Below, piece after piece: positions 23,537 through 30,395 of a stretch of 61,159 bases of DNA. Below the pieces are notes generated by a model that worked only from the letters and a program-made list of their open reading frames with translations, made no database searches and had not been told where the DNA came from. This stretch comes from JBFMAI01 sp964462635 (GTDB lineage: Bacteria; Planctomycetota; Phycisphaerae; UBA1845; Fen-1342), in contig CAYWYJ010000006.1 of NCBI GenBank assembly GCA_964462635.1, forward strand, positions 1 through 61,159. Reading direction: 5' to 3'. Every line of letters starts with the position of its first letter. Position 1 is the first letter of the stretch. The translations under genes were made by a program, and so were the position numbers.

Positions 23537-24661
23537 TCACCCGCCGGTCGGCGCGCCCGCGTCCCGTGGCAGAAACGCCGAGACATCCAGCCCGCCGGCG
23601 GCCTCCGCGTAACGCCGGGCGAAATCGGCCAGCGTCTCGGGCGTGACCAGCTCGGACGGGATGATCCGCGGGGCCCCCTGCCGATGACGCAGCAGCGCGT
23701 CCGTCGCGGCCTCGACCGCGGCGTAACCGATGTCTCCGTCCAGCGGCCCCACCAGGGCGACCGCCTGCCCGTCGCCGCCGGGCCGTCCCAGCCGCGACCA
23801 CAGCACGGGGGCCGCCGACAACGTGGCGAAGCGGAAATCTGGGCTCAGTCCTCGCAGATCACGCTCCCACCCCGCCGGAGGACGCAGCCACAGGTTGGCG
23901 TCGAGCGTGATGACCAGCCCCGCCCGCGGGTAGCGTTTCAACAGGTCGGTCAGGACACGGTCACCACGCCCGTCGGCGTCCGCCGCGCTGCCCTCCGCGA
24001 GCAGCTTTATGTCGAACTGCCGCCGGGCCTTCTCCATGAAGCGCTGGTAGCAGCGGGTCGCCAGTGTCCCGCTACCGGCCCCGTGAACGAGGAGGTAGCT
24101 CTGTCTGCCGGCGGCGACGCGCTCGAGGTTGTCGCCCAGCAGCTCGGCCGCCGCCGGCAGGTCCACGCCCACGTGGGCCGCGATGCGCGGGTCATCCAGC
24201 TCCTGACCCACCGTCACGATGAGCACCCGCTCGCGGGCGATCCGTTCGACCGCCGGTTGCCACCGCTGCGGCTCATCCACGCACAGGCACACGACACCCG
24301 GCCGTAGCTCCAGCGCCTGGTCCACGGTGGCGAGCAGCGCCGCGGGCGTCGTGTCCGGCGGCGCCGGGCAGTGGACCCGCAGGATCGGCAGCCGGGCGGC
24401 GTAGCGTTGGACGCCGCCGCGTATTCCGGGCCATTGGGGGTCGGTTTCGCTTGGTCCGATTACGACGATAACCGTCCCCCGGACATCCTGGGCGGCCTCG
24501 CCGACCGACCGGGTGTCCCGCTCGCACCCCGCCGGGGCCCCAAGGATGGCCAGCCAGACCAGTGACAGCCCCCGACAGGCCCTGCCGAGCCCCCGGCGGG
24601 CCCTGCCGGCGTTGGCGCCCTCTCGACCCCTGGCCGATGATGGTATAATGGGTAAGGTCAT
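23537..24661 (-). CDS. Periplasmic sugar-binding-protein-like lipoprotein
   Basis: About 374 residues with a lipoprotein signal (SLVWLAILGAPAGC) and a type I periplasmic binding fold: TVIVVIGPSETDPQWPGIRGGVQRYAA, VDQALELRPGVVCLCVDEP, LIVTVGQELDDPRIAAHVGVD, GLVITLDANLWLRP, and ALVGPLDGDIGYAAVEAATDALL. This layout matches the ABC sugar/autoinducer-binding (Peripla_BP_4) group. No ABC permease or ATPase is adjacent, so transport or a sensing role remains open. The start is uncertain. ATG 24661 follows a TATAGT box inside a 14-bp palindrome. A longer in-frame ATG at 24718 would run through the divergent promoter. Confidence 0.8.
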   Translation of the reverse strand: MTLPIIPSSARGREGANAGRARRGLGRACRGLSLVWLAILGAPAGCERDTRSVGEAAQDVRGTVIVVIGPSETDPQWPGIRGGVQRYAARLPILRVHCPAPPDTTPAALLATVDQALELRPGVVCLCVDEPQRWQPAVERIARERVLIVTVGQELDDPRIAAHVGVDLPAAAELLGDNLERVAAGRQSYLLVHGAGSGTLATRCYQRFMEKARRQFDIKLLAEGSAADADGRGDRVLTDLLKRYPRAGLVITLDANLWLRPPAGWERDLRGLSPDFRFATLSAAPVLWSRLGRPGGDGQAVALVGPLDGDIGYAAVEAATDALLRHRQGAPRIIPSELVTPETLADFARRYAEAAGGLDVSAFLPRDAGAPTGG

Positions 24662-24681
24662 CGTTGTGGGACTATAGTCCC
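24644..24681. promoter_or_regulatory. Divergent promoter region with extended -10 and 14-bp palindrome
   Basis: TGGTATAAT (24641-24649) is a perfect extended -10 for the plus-strand gene at 24705. Downstream, GGGACTATAGTCCC (24668-24681) is a perfect palindrome that contains TATAGT on both strands, and could serve as a -10 for the minus-strand gene at 24661. The overlap suggests an operator or shared control. Which genes it controls is inferred from position. Confidence 0.55.
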
Positions 24682-24704
24682 TCGGGCCCATGAGAGGTAT
24701 TGGC

Positions 24705-25643
24705 ATGTCGCGGCTCATGATAATCGCAACGGCGGCGCTGGCGCTGTGTGTCTCGTTGGCCGACGGTCAGACGGTGACAACGTCGACCCAGACCTCGACC
24801 CAGTCGCAGACCACCGACGCCACGGACTTGACCACGGGCACGCCCCAGGAAAACGCCAGCAGCGGTCGGGTCGCCGCCCGGGCACCGGGGACGTGGGTCC
24901 AGGCGGCCATCACACGCCATTCGAAGGTTATGGCCGAGCGCCTGACGGCGGCCCGCTTCGGGCAGTCGAGCACGGCGTCGAGCCAGAGCGGCAGTTCGCA
25001 ATCGTCGACCAACAGCCAATCGAGCCTCAGCGGGCTGGCGAGCCTCCTCAGCCTCGCGTCGCTCGGCTCGACGAGCTCACTGAGCGGCCTCAGCGGCTTA
25101 CTGAGCGGTCTGACGGGAACCACCTCCGGCACCACTACGACGGGGTTCCCCGCGCCGTCCAATGGCACGAGCTACACCCTGGACGACCTGATCCGGTTGG
25201 GGCAGCTGTTCGGCGGCGGGACGCAGACCACGACGACGACCACTACCGGCAGCAACACGACCGGCGGTAACACGACCGCGAAGTCGACGACGCGCCAAGT
25301 CAACCAGACCGCCACGGGTGGGGCGATCGCGCGCCTGCCGAAGCCGGAGCAGCGCTTCCAGCAGACCACAACGAGCACCACAACGACGGAGGCCGATTTC
25401 AAGACGCGCTGGGCCAACGCCATGCTCCAGACGTTCTTCAGCGCGCTGACGCTCGGCCTTCAGTCGAGCCAGTTCATCGACCTCGTCAAGGACGCTCTGC
25501 GGCCACTGGTCCTGCCGACGACCGAGAGCAATGACGGCAACGGTTCGGGCAACGGGTCCGGCAACGGCTCGGGCAATGGCTCCGGCAACGGCATCGAGGA
25601 TATTGACCAAGGTGGGGGCGGCGGCGGGAGTTCGACGCTCTGA
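24705..25643 (+). CDS. Secreted Ser/Thr/Gly-rich low-complexity protein
   Basis: A 312-residue exported protein not recognised as a known family. A signal peptide (MSRLMIIATAALALCVSLADGQ) is followed by Thr/Ser/Gln-rich sequence, a Leu/Ser repeat (SLSGLASLLSLASLGS, SLSGLSGLLSGLTG), a Thr run TTTTTTTGSNTTGGNTT, and a short folded-looking part (TRWANAMLQTFFSALTLGLQSSQFIDLVKDALRPLV, ~235-270). The tail has five SGNG units and then poly-Gly. The composition suggests an extended surface or matrix protein. ATG 24705 has GAGAGG 7 nt upstream; the ATG at 24690 overlaps that site. Confidence 0.7.
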   Translation: MSRLMIIATAALALCVSLADGQTVTTSTQTSTQSQTTDATDLTTGTPQENASSGRVAARAPGTWVQAAITRHSKVMAERLTAARFGQSSTASSQSGSSQSSTNSQSSLSGLASLLSLASLGSTSSLSGLSGLLSGLTGTTSGTTTTGFPAPSNGTSYTLDDLIRLGQLFGGGTQTTTTTTTGSNTTGGNTTAKSTTRQVNQTATGGAIARLPKPEQRFQQTTTSTTTTEADFKTRWANAMLQTFFSALTLGLQSSQFIDLVKDALRPLVLPTTESNDGNGSGNGSGNGSGNGSGNGIEDIDQGGGGGGSSTL

Positions 25644-25701
25644 CGGGAGCGGTCCTTCCCGCCCACTCCACACAACTTGTTCAACTGCTTCCGGGGCTCC
25701 T

Positions 25702-25820
25702 GAATGGGCATTCAGGATCATCGGACGCTCGCCGGGAGGGCGAGCCTTCCGGCGAGCCGCGGCTCGGCAGGCCGGTAGGGTCGCCGCAGGAGACAGCCTC
25801 GCCCTCCCGGGGCGCGATTG
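25702..25820. mobile_element. Family A element in reverse orientation, one end degraded (A3)
   Basis: GAATGGGCATTCAGGATCAT starts one terminal repeat. The core GGGAGGGCGAGCC ... GGCTCGGCAGGCCGGTAGGG ... GCCTCGCCCTCCCGG is the reverse complement of the 12.8-kb copy and includes the same 27-nt segment (GGCCGGTAGGGTCGCCGCAG...). The other terminal repeat is unrecognisable. It occupies most of the 285-bp gap before the LiaF-like gene. Confidence 0.7.
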
Positions 25821-25928
25821 TGCACGTCCGCTTCGGCTCCTCTTTTCGTCGCGGCACAAGTCGCGGACAATAACCGGGCCGGTTGATCGAATCCCTCCGT
25901 GCCGAGCGCTGGGGCGGCAGGTGCGTCA

Positions 25929-26459
25929 ATGGCCCGATTCTGCATGTTTGGCGGCCAGGACGGCCAGTTGCAACCGACGGAGAGCGTCCACGTGACGATC
26001 TTCGGCGGCGCCGAGTGGCGCCGCGGGCCGACGGCGGTGCACATCGCGGACGCGCGACGCCAAACGGTTGGCTCGGTCGGCGGCATGGGCTACGTCTTCA
26101 TCACCGTTTTCGGGGGAGCGGAAGTGATCTGGCCCACGCTGGTGGAGGAGTACTTGGCATTGCTCGAGGCCGTCCGCACCGGGGCCCTGACCCTGGGCGA
26201 CTGGGACGAGCACCTGGGACGTTGCGGCGGCGACACCGCGCTGCGCGTTCACGCCTTCACATTGTTCGGCGCCTTCGACGGCGATGCGCTGCCGAGCGAG
26301 GACAAGGAGCTGGACGACCTGAGTGTCCAGCAGCATCTCGGGCACATTCCCGAAGCCGCCGTGCGGGCCCTCGTGCCGGCCATTGGGCAGCGCGGGGTCA
26401 GTCGGCTCGCCGCCGTGCGGCACGCGGTGGCGTTGACGGTGCAACAGACAAGGGATTGA
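25929..26459 (+). CDS. Small LiaF-C-terminal-like protein
   Basis: A 176-residue cytoplasmic protein with no signal or membrane segment. HVTIFGGAEWRRGPTAVHIADARR and VFITVFGGAEVIWPTLVEEYLALLEAVRTG resemble the ..xxFGGxxRR.. beta repeats of LiaF-like (DUF2154/DUF1707-associated) domains, here twice. A third copy, HAFTLFGAFDGDALPSEDKEL, follows. LiaF-type domains modulate envelope-stress signalling in Firmicutes; that function is not implied here. The start is ambiguous; the ATG at 25899 adds ten Ala/Gly residues. Three AGGGATTG octamers begin at its stop codon. Confidence 0.6.
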   Translation: MARFCMFGGQDGQLQPTESVHVTIFGGAEWRRGPTAVHIADARRQTVGSVGGMGYVFITVFGGAEVIWPTLVEEYLALLEAVRTGALTLGDWDEHLGRCGGDTALRVHAFTLFGAFDGDALPSEDKELDDLSVQQHLGHIPEAAVRALVPAIGQRGVSRLAAVRHAVALTVQQTRD

Positions 26460-26474
26460 GGGATTGAGGGATTG
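26451..26474 (+). repeat. Octamer tandem repeat (AGGGATTG x3)
   Basis: Three exact copies of AGGGATTG. The stop codon TGA of the LiaF-like gene lies across the first and second copies, so copy-number change should not affect the protein. Confidence 0.85.
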
Positions 26475-26491
26475 AGAGTCAGAACGCCCGC

Positions 26492-26550
26492 CAGAACCCC
26501 GCACGCCAGTGCGAGGCGAAGCGGCCCACCACTGGCGCGGTGAGTTCTGC
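26492..26550. repeat. Family B palindromic repeat (copy B1)
   Basis: CAGAACCCCGCACGCCAGTG ... CCACTGGCGCGGTGAGTTCTG. It is a diverged relative of the copies at 37.33 kb and inside the photolyase gene. It lies between the LiaF-like and GH65 genes. Confidence 0.65.
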
Positions 26551-26651
26551 GAACGGCTCCTGGGCATTGAGACGAACCTCTCGGCACGCCTCGGCTCGCC
26601 GTCCCGGCGCGCCGGGCTCGCCCTCCCCTGCCGCGAGACGCTCGGTGCCCG

Positions 26652-26657
26652 TATAGT
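26652..26657 (+). promoter_or_regulatory. Putative -10 box (TATAGT) of the GH65 gene
   Basis: TATAGT ends 17 nt before the ATG at 26675, implying a leader of about 10 nt. No convincing -35 is visible. Confidence 0.35.
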
Positions 26658-26674
26658 GTGCTCCAACCAGGCCC

Positions 26675-28996
26675 ATGAGCGATTTCGACACCTGGACCGT
26701 CGTCAACACCAGCCCCGACGCCCACACCCTGGCGCAGTGGGAGAGCGTCTGCACCATCTCCAACGGTTACCTGGGTCTGCGCGGCCGGCTGGCGGAGCAG
26801 CGCGGCGGGGCCTGCCCCGGGACGTTGATTAACGGCGTGTTCGATGAGCTCGACGTGTTCGGGCAGCTCCGGCTGTCCGGCGAGGAGCGCCCCTACCTCG
26901 ACCCGCGATACTTCGACACCGCCGGCCGCAGCCCCGCCATCGCCAATCTGCCCGACCCCCTCGCCGTGCGTGCGTTCGTGGGCGAGTCGGAAGTCAGTGT
27001 CGGCCGCGGCGAGATCACCGGCTTTGCCCAAAGCCTGGACCTGCGGACCGGGCTATACCGCTACCGGCTCGAGTATCGCGACGCGCAGGGCCACACCACC
27101 CGCGTCGAGATGGAGCGCTTCGCGTGCCTCCGCCACGCCCACCGCGTCTTCATGCGCTACACGCTCACCCCGCTCGACCACGAGGCGACTGTGCGCATCG
27201 AATCCGGGATCAACGGCGACGTGCGCTCCAACCTCACCGGCGAGCGGGTGCCGCGGGTGACCGAACGCTGCGCCTGGCCGCCGCCCCGCGTGCTGCTGAC
27301 CGCGTATCTGCCCGCCCGCGAGCACACGGTGCAACTCGGCGTGCACCACGCGCTGCGACGCGGGACCCCCAGCGAGGGGCCGGTCGGCGTCACCTGGCAC
27401 GATGCGGCGGCGACGCGCTACGTCTTCGCCCCGGCGCGCCGCGGCGAGCCGATTACGCTCGAACGGGCCGTCGTCCTCGCCTGCTCCGAGGACCTGCGGC
27501 ACGGGCTGCGGGTGGACCTGGGCGCCGAGCTGGATGCGGCGGCGGCGCAGGGCTTCGACGCCGCCCTGGCCGAGCAGACGGCGGCCTGGGCCGAGTTGTG
27601 GGCCCGCTGCGATGTGCAGATCGACGGGGACGACCCGGCCCAGCTCGGGCTGCGGTTCTGTCTGTACCACTTGCTCGCGGCGGCGCCGCGCTTCAGCGAC
27701 CGCCTCAGCGTTCCGGTGAAGCTGCTGTCCGGCGAGCTGTATCAGGGCAGCGTGTTCTACGACGCCGAGCTGTACGTCGTTCCGTTTTACACCTTTACGC
27801 AGCCTCCGCTCGCCCGCACTTGCCTCCACTTCCGCTGGGAGGGCCTGCGGGCCGGCCGCGAAACGGCCCGCAGCCTCGGCCTGGACGGCGCGAAGCTCGC
27901 GTGGCAGGCCGGCCCCCACGGGGAGGAGTGCCTGGGCCGCTGGTGGCGTTCGACCCTGGCGAACATCCACGTCAACGCCGACGTCGCCCACGCCCTGGTG
28001 CAATACGGGCGTGCTACCAATGACGCGGCGTTCATCGCCGAGCGCGGCATCGACCTGCTCGTCGAGACGGCCCGCTTCTTCGCCTCCCGCGCCGCCCGCG
28101 ACACGGACCGCGCCACGTTCGACCTGATCGGCGTCACGGGGCCGGACGAAGGGCACTTCGGCGGCGCCACCAACTTCCACACGAACCTCCTGGCCGCCCG
28201 AAACCTGCGCTATGCGGCCGAAATGCTCGCACACCTGGCGGAGGATGACCCCACGGCCCACGCGGCGGCGGTGCGCCGCCTGGGGTTGCGCGGCGACGAG
28301 CCCGCCCGCTGGCGGGAGGTGGCCGCGGGGCTGCGTTGGGGACAGGACGCCTCCACGGGCGTGATCGAGCAGTGCGCGGGGTTCTTCGCCTTGCCCCGCT
28401 TGCCGACGGAACTGGCCGAAAAGCGCAAGACCGGCTACGTCAGTGTAAGTCGCTACCAGGCCCTGCTCCAACCCGACGTGCTGCTGGCGCTGGCCCTGCG
28501 GCCCGATGACTTCGATGTCCCCGTGCTGCGCGCCAACTGGGACTACTACAAGGACAAGAGCCTGAACTACTCGTCCGTGAGCTTCGCCGCCCACGCCCTC
28601 ATCGCCGCCGAGGTCGGCGACCTGGAGGAAGCGTACCGGCACTTCGTCATCACCACCGGGATGGACCTCGACGAGAGCTTGACCGGCCGACGCGACACGC
28701 ACCTCGGGTTGCACGGGACGGCCGCCGGCGGCGCGTGGCGGACCGCGATCGAAGGCTTCGGCGGTTTCCGCCTGACGGACGCGGGCCCCCGCTTTCGCCC
28801 GCGACTGCCGGCCCGTTGGGACCGCTTGCGGTTCAAGGTCGTGCTGCGGGGCGTCGAGATCGCCGCCACGGTCACCCGCGACCAACTGGTGCTTCAGGCG
28901 GGGTCGCAACGCCGGGCCGAGGTTCCCGTTACGCTGGCCGGCCGGCCGCGGGTGCTCCGCACCGGGGAAACGCTGGCGGTGGACTACCAACTCTGA
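26675..28996 (+). CDS. Glycoside hydrolase family 65 disaccharide phosphorylase
   Basis: A 773-residue cytoplasmic enzyme of the maltose/kojibiose/trehalose phosphorylase family, which splits alpha-glucosidic disaccharides with phosphate to beta-glucose-1-phosphate. The N-terminal beta-sandwich (~1-270) starts WTVVNTSPDAHTLAQWESVCTISNGYLGLRG. The (alpha/alpha)6 barrel holds VTGPDEGHFGGATNFHTN (catalytic acid Glu in GPDE), YQALLQPDVLLALAL, NYSSVSFAAHALIAAEVGDLEEAYRHF and LGLHGTAAGGAWRTAIEGFGGFR. The usual KQADV motif reads LQPDV, so the conserved Lys is replaced by Leu. The substrate cannot be assigned. No beta-phosphoglucomutase gene is adjacent. Confidence 0.9.
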   Translation: MSDFDTWTVVNTSPDAHTLAQWESVCTISNGYLGLRGRLAEQRGGACPGTLINGVFDELDVFGQLRLSGEERPYLDPRYFDTAGRSPAIANLPDPLAVRAFVGESEVSVGRGEITGFAQSLDLRTGLYRYRLEYRDAQGHTTRVEMERFACLRHAHRVFMRYTLTPLDHEATVRIESGINGDVRSNLTGERVPRVTERCAWPPPRVLLTAYLPAREHTVQLGVHHALRRGTPSEGPVGVTWHDAAATRYVFAPARRGEPITLERAVVLACSEDLRHGLRVDLGAELDAAAAQGFDAALAEQTAAWAELWARCDVQIDGDDPAQLGLRFCLYHLLAAAPRFSDRLSVPVKLLSGELYQGSVFYDAELYVVPFYTFTQPPLARTCLHFRWEGLRAGRETARSLGLDGAKLAWQAGPHGEECLGRWWRSTLANIHVNADVAHALVQYGRATNDAAFIAERGIDLLVETARFFASRAARDTDRATFDLIGVTGPDEGHFGGATNFHTNLLAARNLRYAAEMLAHLAEDDPTAHAAAVRRLGLRGDEPARWREVAAGLRWGQDASTGVIEQCAGFFALPRLPTELAEKRKTGYVSVSRYQALLQPDVLLALALRPDDFDVPVLRANWDYYKDKSLNYSSVSFAAHALIAAEVGDLEEAYRHFVITTGMDLDESLTGRRDTHLGLHGTAAGGAWRTAIEGFGGFRLTDAGPRFRPRLPARWDRLRFKVVLRGVEIAATVTRDQLVLQAGSQRRAEVPVTLAGRPRVLRTGETLAVDYQL

Positions 28997-29043
28997 CGCC
29001 GCCCACGATCTCCCACGTCGGCGACCGCGGGGCCGCGTTGTCG

Positions 29044-30039
29044 TCAGATACCCAGGCCCGGGTCGTCAAACGCTTCGGGCCGCGGCGGGGCGGCGGGACC
29101 GGCCGGGGCGGCGGCGGGCGACGGGCGGACCTTGAGCACGGGCGGGGTGATCGTGACCTGGTGCCCCGGTTCGACGTTCTGTGTCAGGAACACCGACCCG
29201 CCGACGATGCAACCGTCGCCCAGGCGGGTCTGGCCGCCGAGCACGATGGCGTTGGCGTAGATCGTCACGTGGTGCCCAACGGTGGGGTGGCGTTTGTAGC
29301 CGCGGATGAGCCGGCCGCGTTCATCCTTGGGGAATGACAAGGCCCCCAGCGTCACGCCCTGATACAACTTGACGTGGTCGCCGATGTCGGTCGTCTCGCC
29401 GATGACGACGCCGGTGCCGTGGTCGATGAAGAAGCAGCGGCCGATGCGGGCCCCGGGGTGAATGTCGATGCCGGTGAGCAAGTGGGCGTGCTCGGTCATG
29501 ATCCGCGGCATCAGCGGGACGTTCATCTCGTACAGCTCGTGGGCGTAGCGGAACAGCGTGATGGCCAGGATCGCGGGGTACGCGAGGATGACCTCGGCCG
29601 TCCCGGTGGCGGCCGGGTCGCCGTCGTACGCGGCCTGCACGTCGTCCGCCAGCACGGCCCGCAGATCGGGGATGCGCTCCATGAAGCGCGTGGCCAGCTC
29701 GGCGGCCTTGTCGCGGCACGGCCGGGCGGCGGCGGCGGCGGCGGGGTGCTGGGCCTCGTGCTCGTGGCACAGGCATTGGAAGATCTGGTCGGTCAGTTGC
29801 TCCCACAGGCGCGGCAGCAATTCCCCGACGTGGTAGCTGATGTTGTAGCGCGTCAGGCCCTTACGGCCGTGGTAGCCCGGGTACGTCAGCTCCAGCAGCA
29901 AGTCACAGATTTCGACGATCGCGTCCCGCGACGGCAGGTACTTGCGGTCGATGTGCCGGGTCCGCTCGTCGGCCTGATAGCTCTTGACGATCCGCGCCAC
30001 CAGCCGCGGCAGGGTCTCGTCGAGGTGAATGGCGTCCAT
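29044..30039 (-). CDS. cysE: Serine O-acetyltransferase (EpsC/CysE type)
   Basis: A 331-residue enzyme acetylating serine with acetyl-CoA, the first step of cysteine synthesis. The N-terminal helical domain (~1-190) is followed by a left-handed beta-helix: HLLTGIDIHPGARIGRCFFIDHGTGVVIGETTDIGDHVKLYQGVTLGA, split by hexapeptide turns, then GYKRHPTVGHHVTIYANAIVLGG and GCIVGGSVFLTQNVEPG. DIHPGA and DHGTG contain the catalytic Asp/His pair. The length and the long N-terminus fit the EpsC-like subtype. The C-terminal ~30 residues are Pro/Ala-rich. The ATG at 30039 is chosen because DNA further upstream in this frame is repeat sequence. Confidence 0.92.
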   Translation of the reverse strand: MDAIHLDETLPRLVARIVKSYQADERTRHIDRKYLPSRDAIVEICDLLLELTYPGYHGRKGLTRYNISYHVGELLPRLWEQLTDQIFQCLCHEHEAQHPAAAAAARPCRDKAAELATRFMERIPDLRAVLADDVQAAYDGDPAATGTAEVILAYPAILAITLFRYAHELYEMNVPLMPRIMTEHAHLLTGIDIHPGARIGRCFFIDHGTGVVIGETTDIGDHVKLYQGVTLGALSFPKDERGRLIRGYKRHPTVGHHVTIYANAIVLGGQTRLGDGCIVGGSVFLTQNVEPGHQVTITPPVLKVRPSPAAAPAGPAAPPRPEAFDDPGLGI

Positions 30040-30069
30040 ACGCGGCTCCAGATTCCCACGCGGGCCACC

Positions 30070-30392
30070 GCTTCGGCGCAGTGGTCCGCCCGGTGTGCCA
30101 CTGCTCTCGAGCAGTGATCCGCCCATCCACGTCCACGGCCGGTGCGGAGCCCGGCCGCTACGCCCGGCGAGTCAACCGCGCGTGCCACTGCTCTCGAGCA
30201 GTGGTCCGTTGGTCAGCGGTCGACAGTGTGCCACTGCTCATGAGCAGTGGCACCGTCCGTTCACGGCCGCGGCCGGTGCAGAGCCCGGCCGCTACGGCGG
30301 GCGAGACGCGCGCACTCCCCCGTAGCGCCGGACCGGAGCTCGCCACAGCGAGTCGCCCGTGGCGACCTGCCCGCCGTGGCGGGAGTCCGGCG
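30070..30392. repeat. Repeat array: families E, C and D between cysE and RNase E/G
   Basis: This 356-bp gap holds nothing but repeats. Family E hairpins with core CCACTGCTC..GAGCAGTGG lie at 30096-30120, 30183-30207 and 30229-30252; the last, CCACTGCTCATGAGCAGTGG, is perfect. Family C 27-mers are at 30135-30161 and 30269-30295. Family D is at 30322-30392. Within D, a 27-nt insertion (30341-30367, CGCCACAGCGAGTCGCCCGT...) separates GGAGCT from TGCCCG, which are adjacent in the 18.7-kb copy. Confidence 0.85.
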
Positions 30393-30395
30393 CGG

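Noticed and set aside
27053..28990. Antisense frames over the GH65 gene, and likewise over rng, ptsI, asnB and typA
   Set aside because: All overlap genes with strong family motifs and have the biased composition of codon-position shadows.
30070..30392. Possible CRISPR array
   Set aside because: Repeat units are palindromic, of several kinds and irregularly spaced. There are no uniform spacers and no cas genes.
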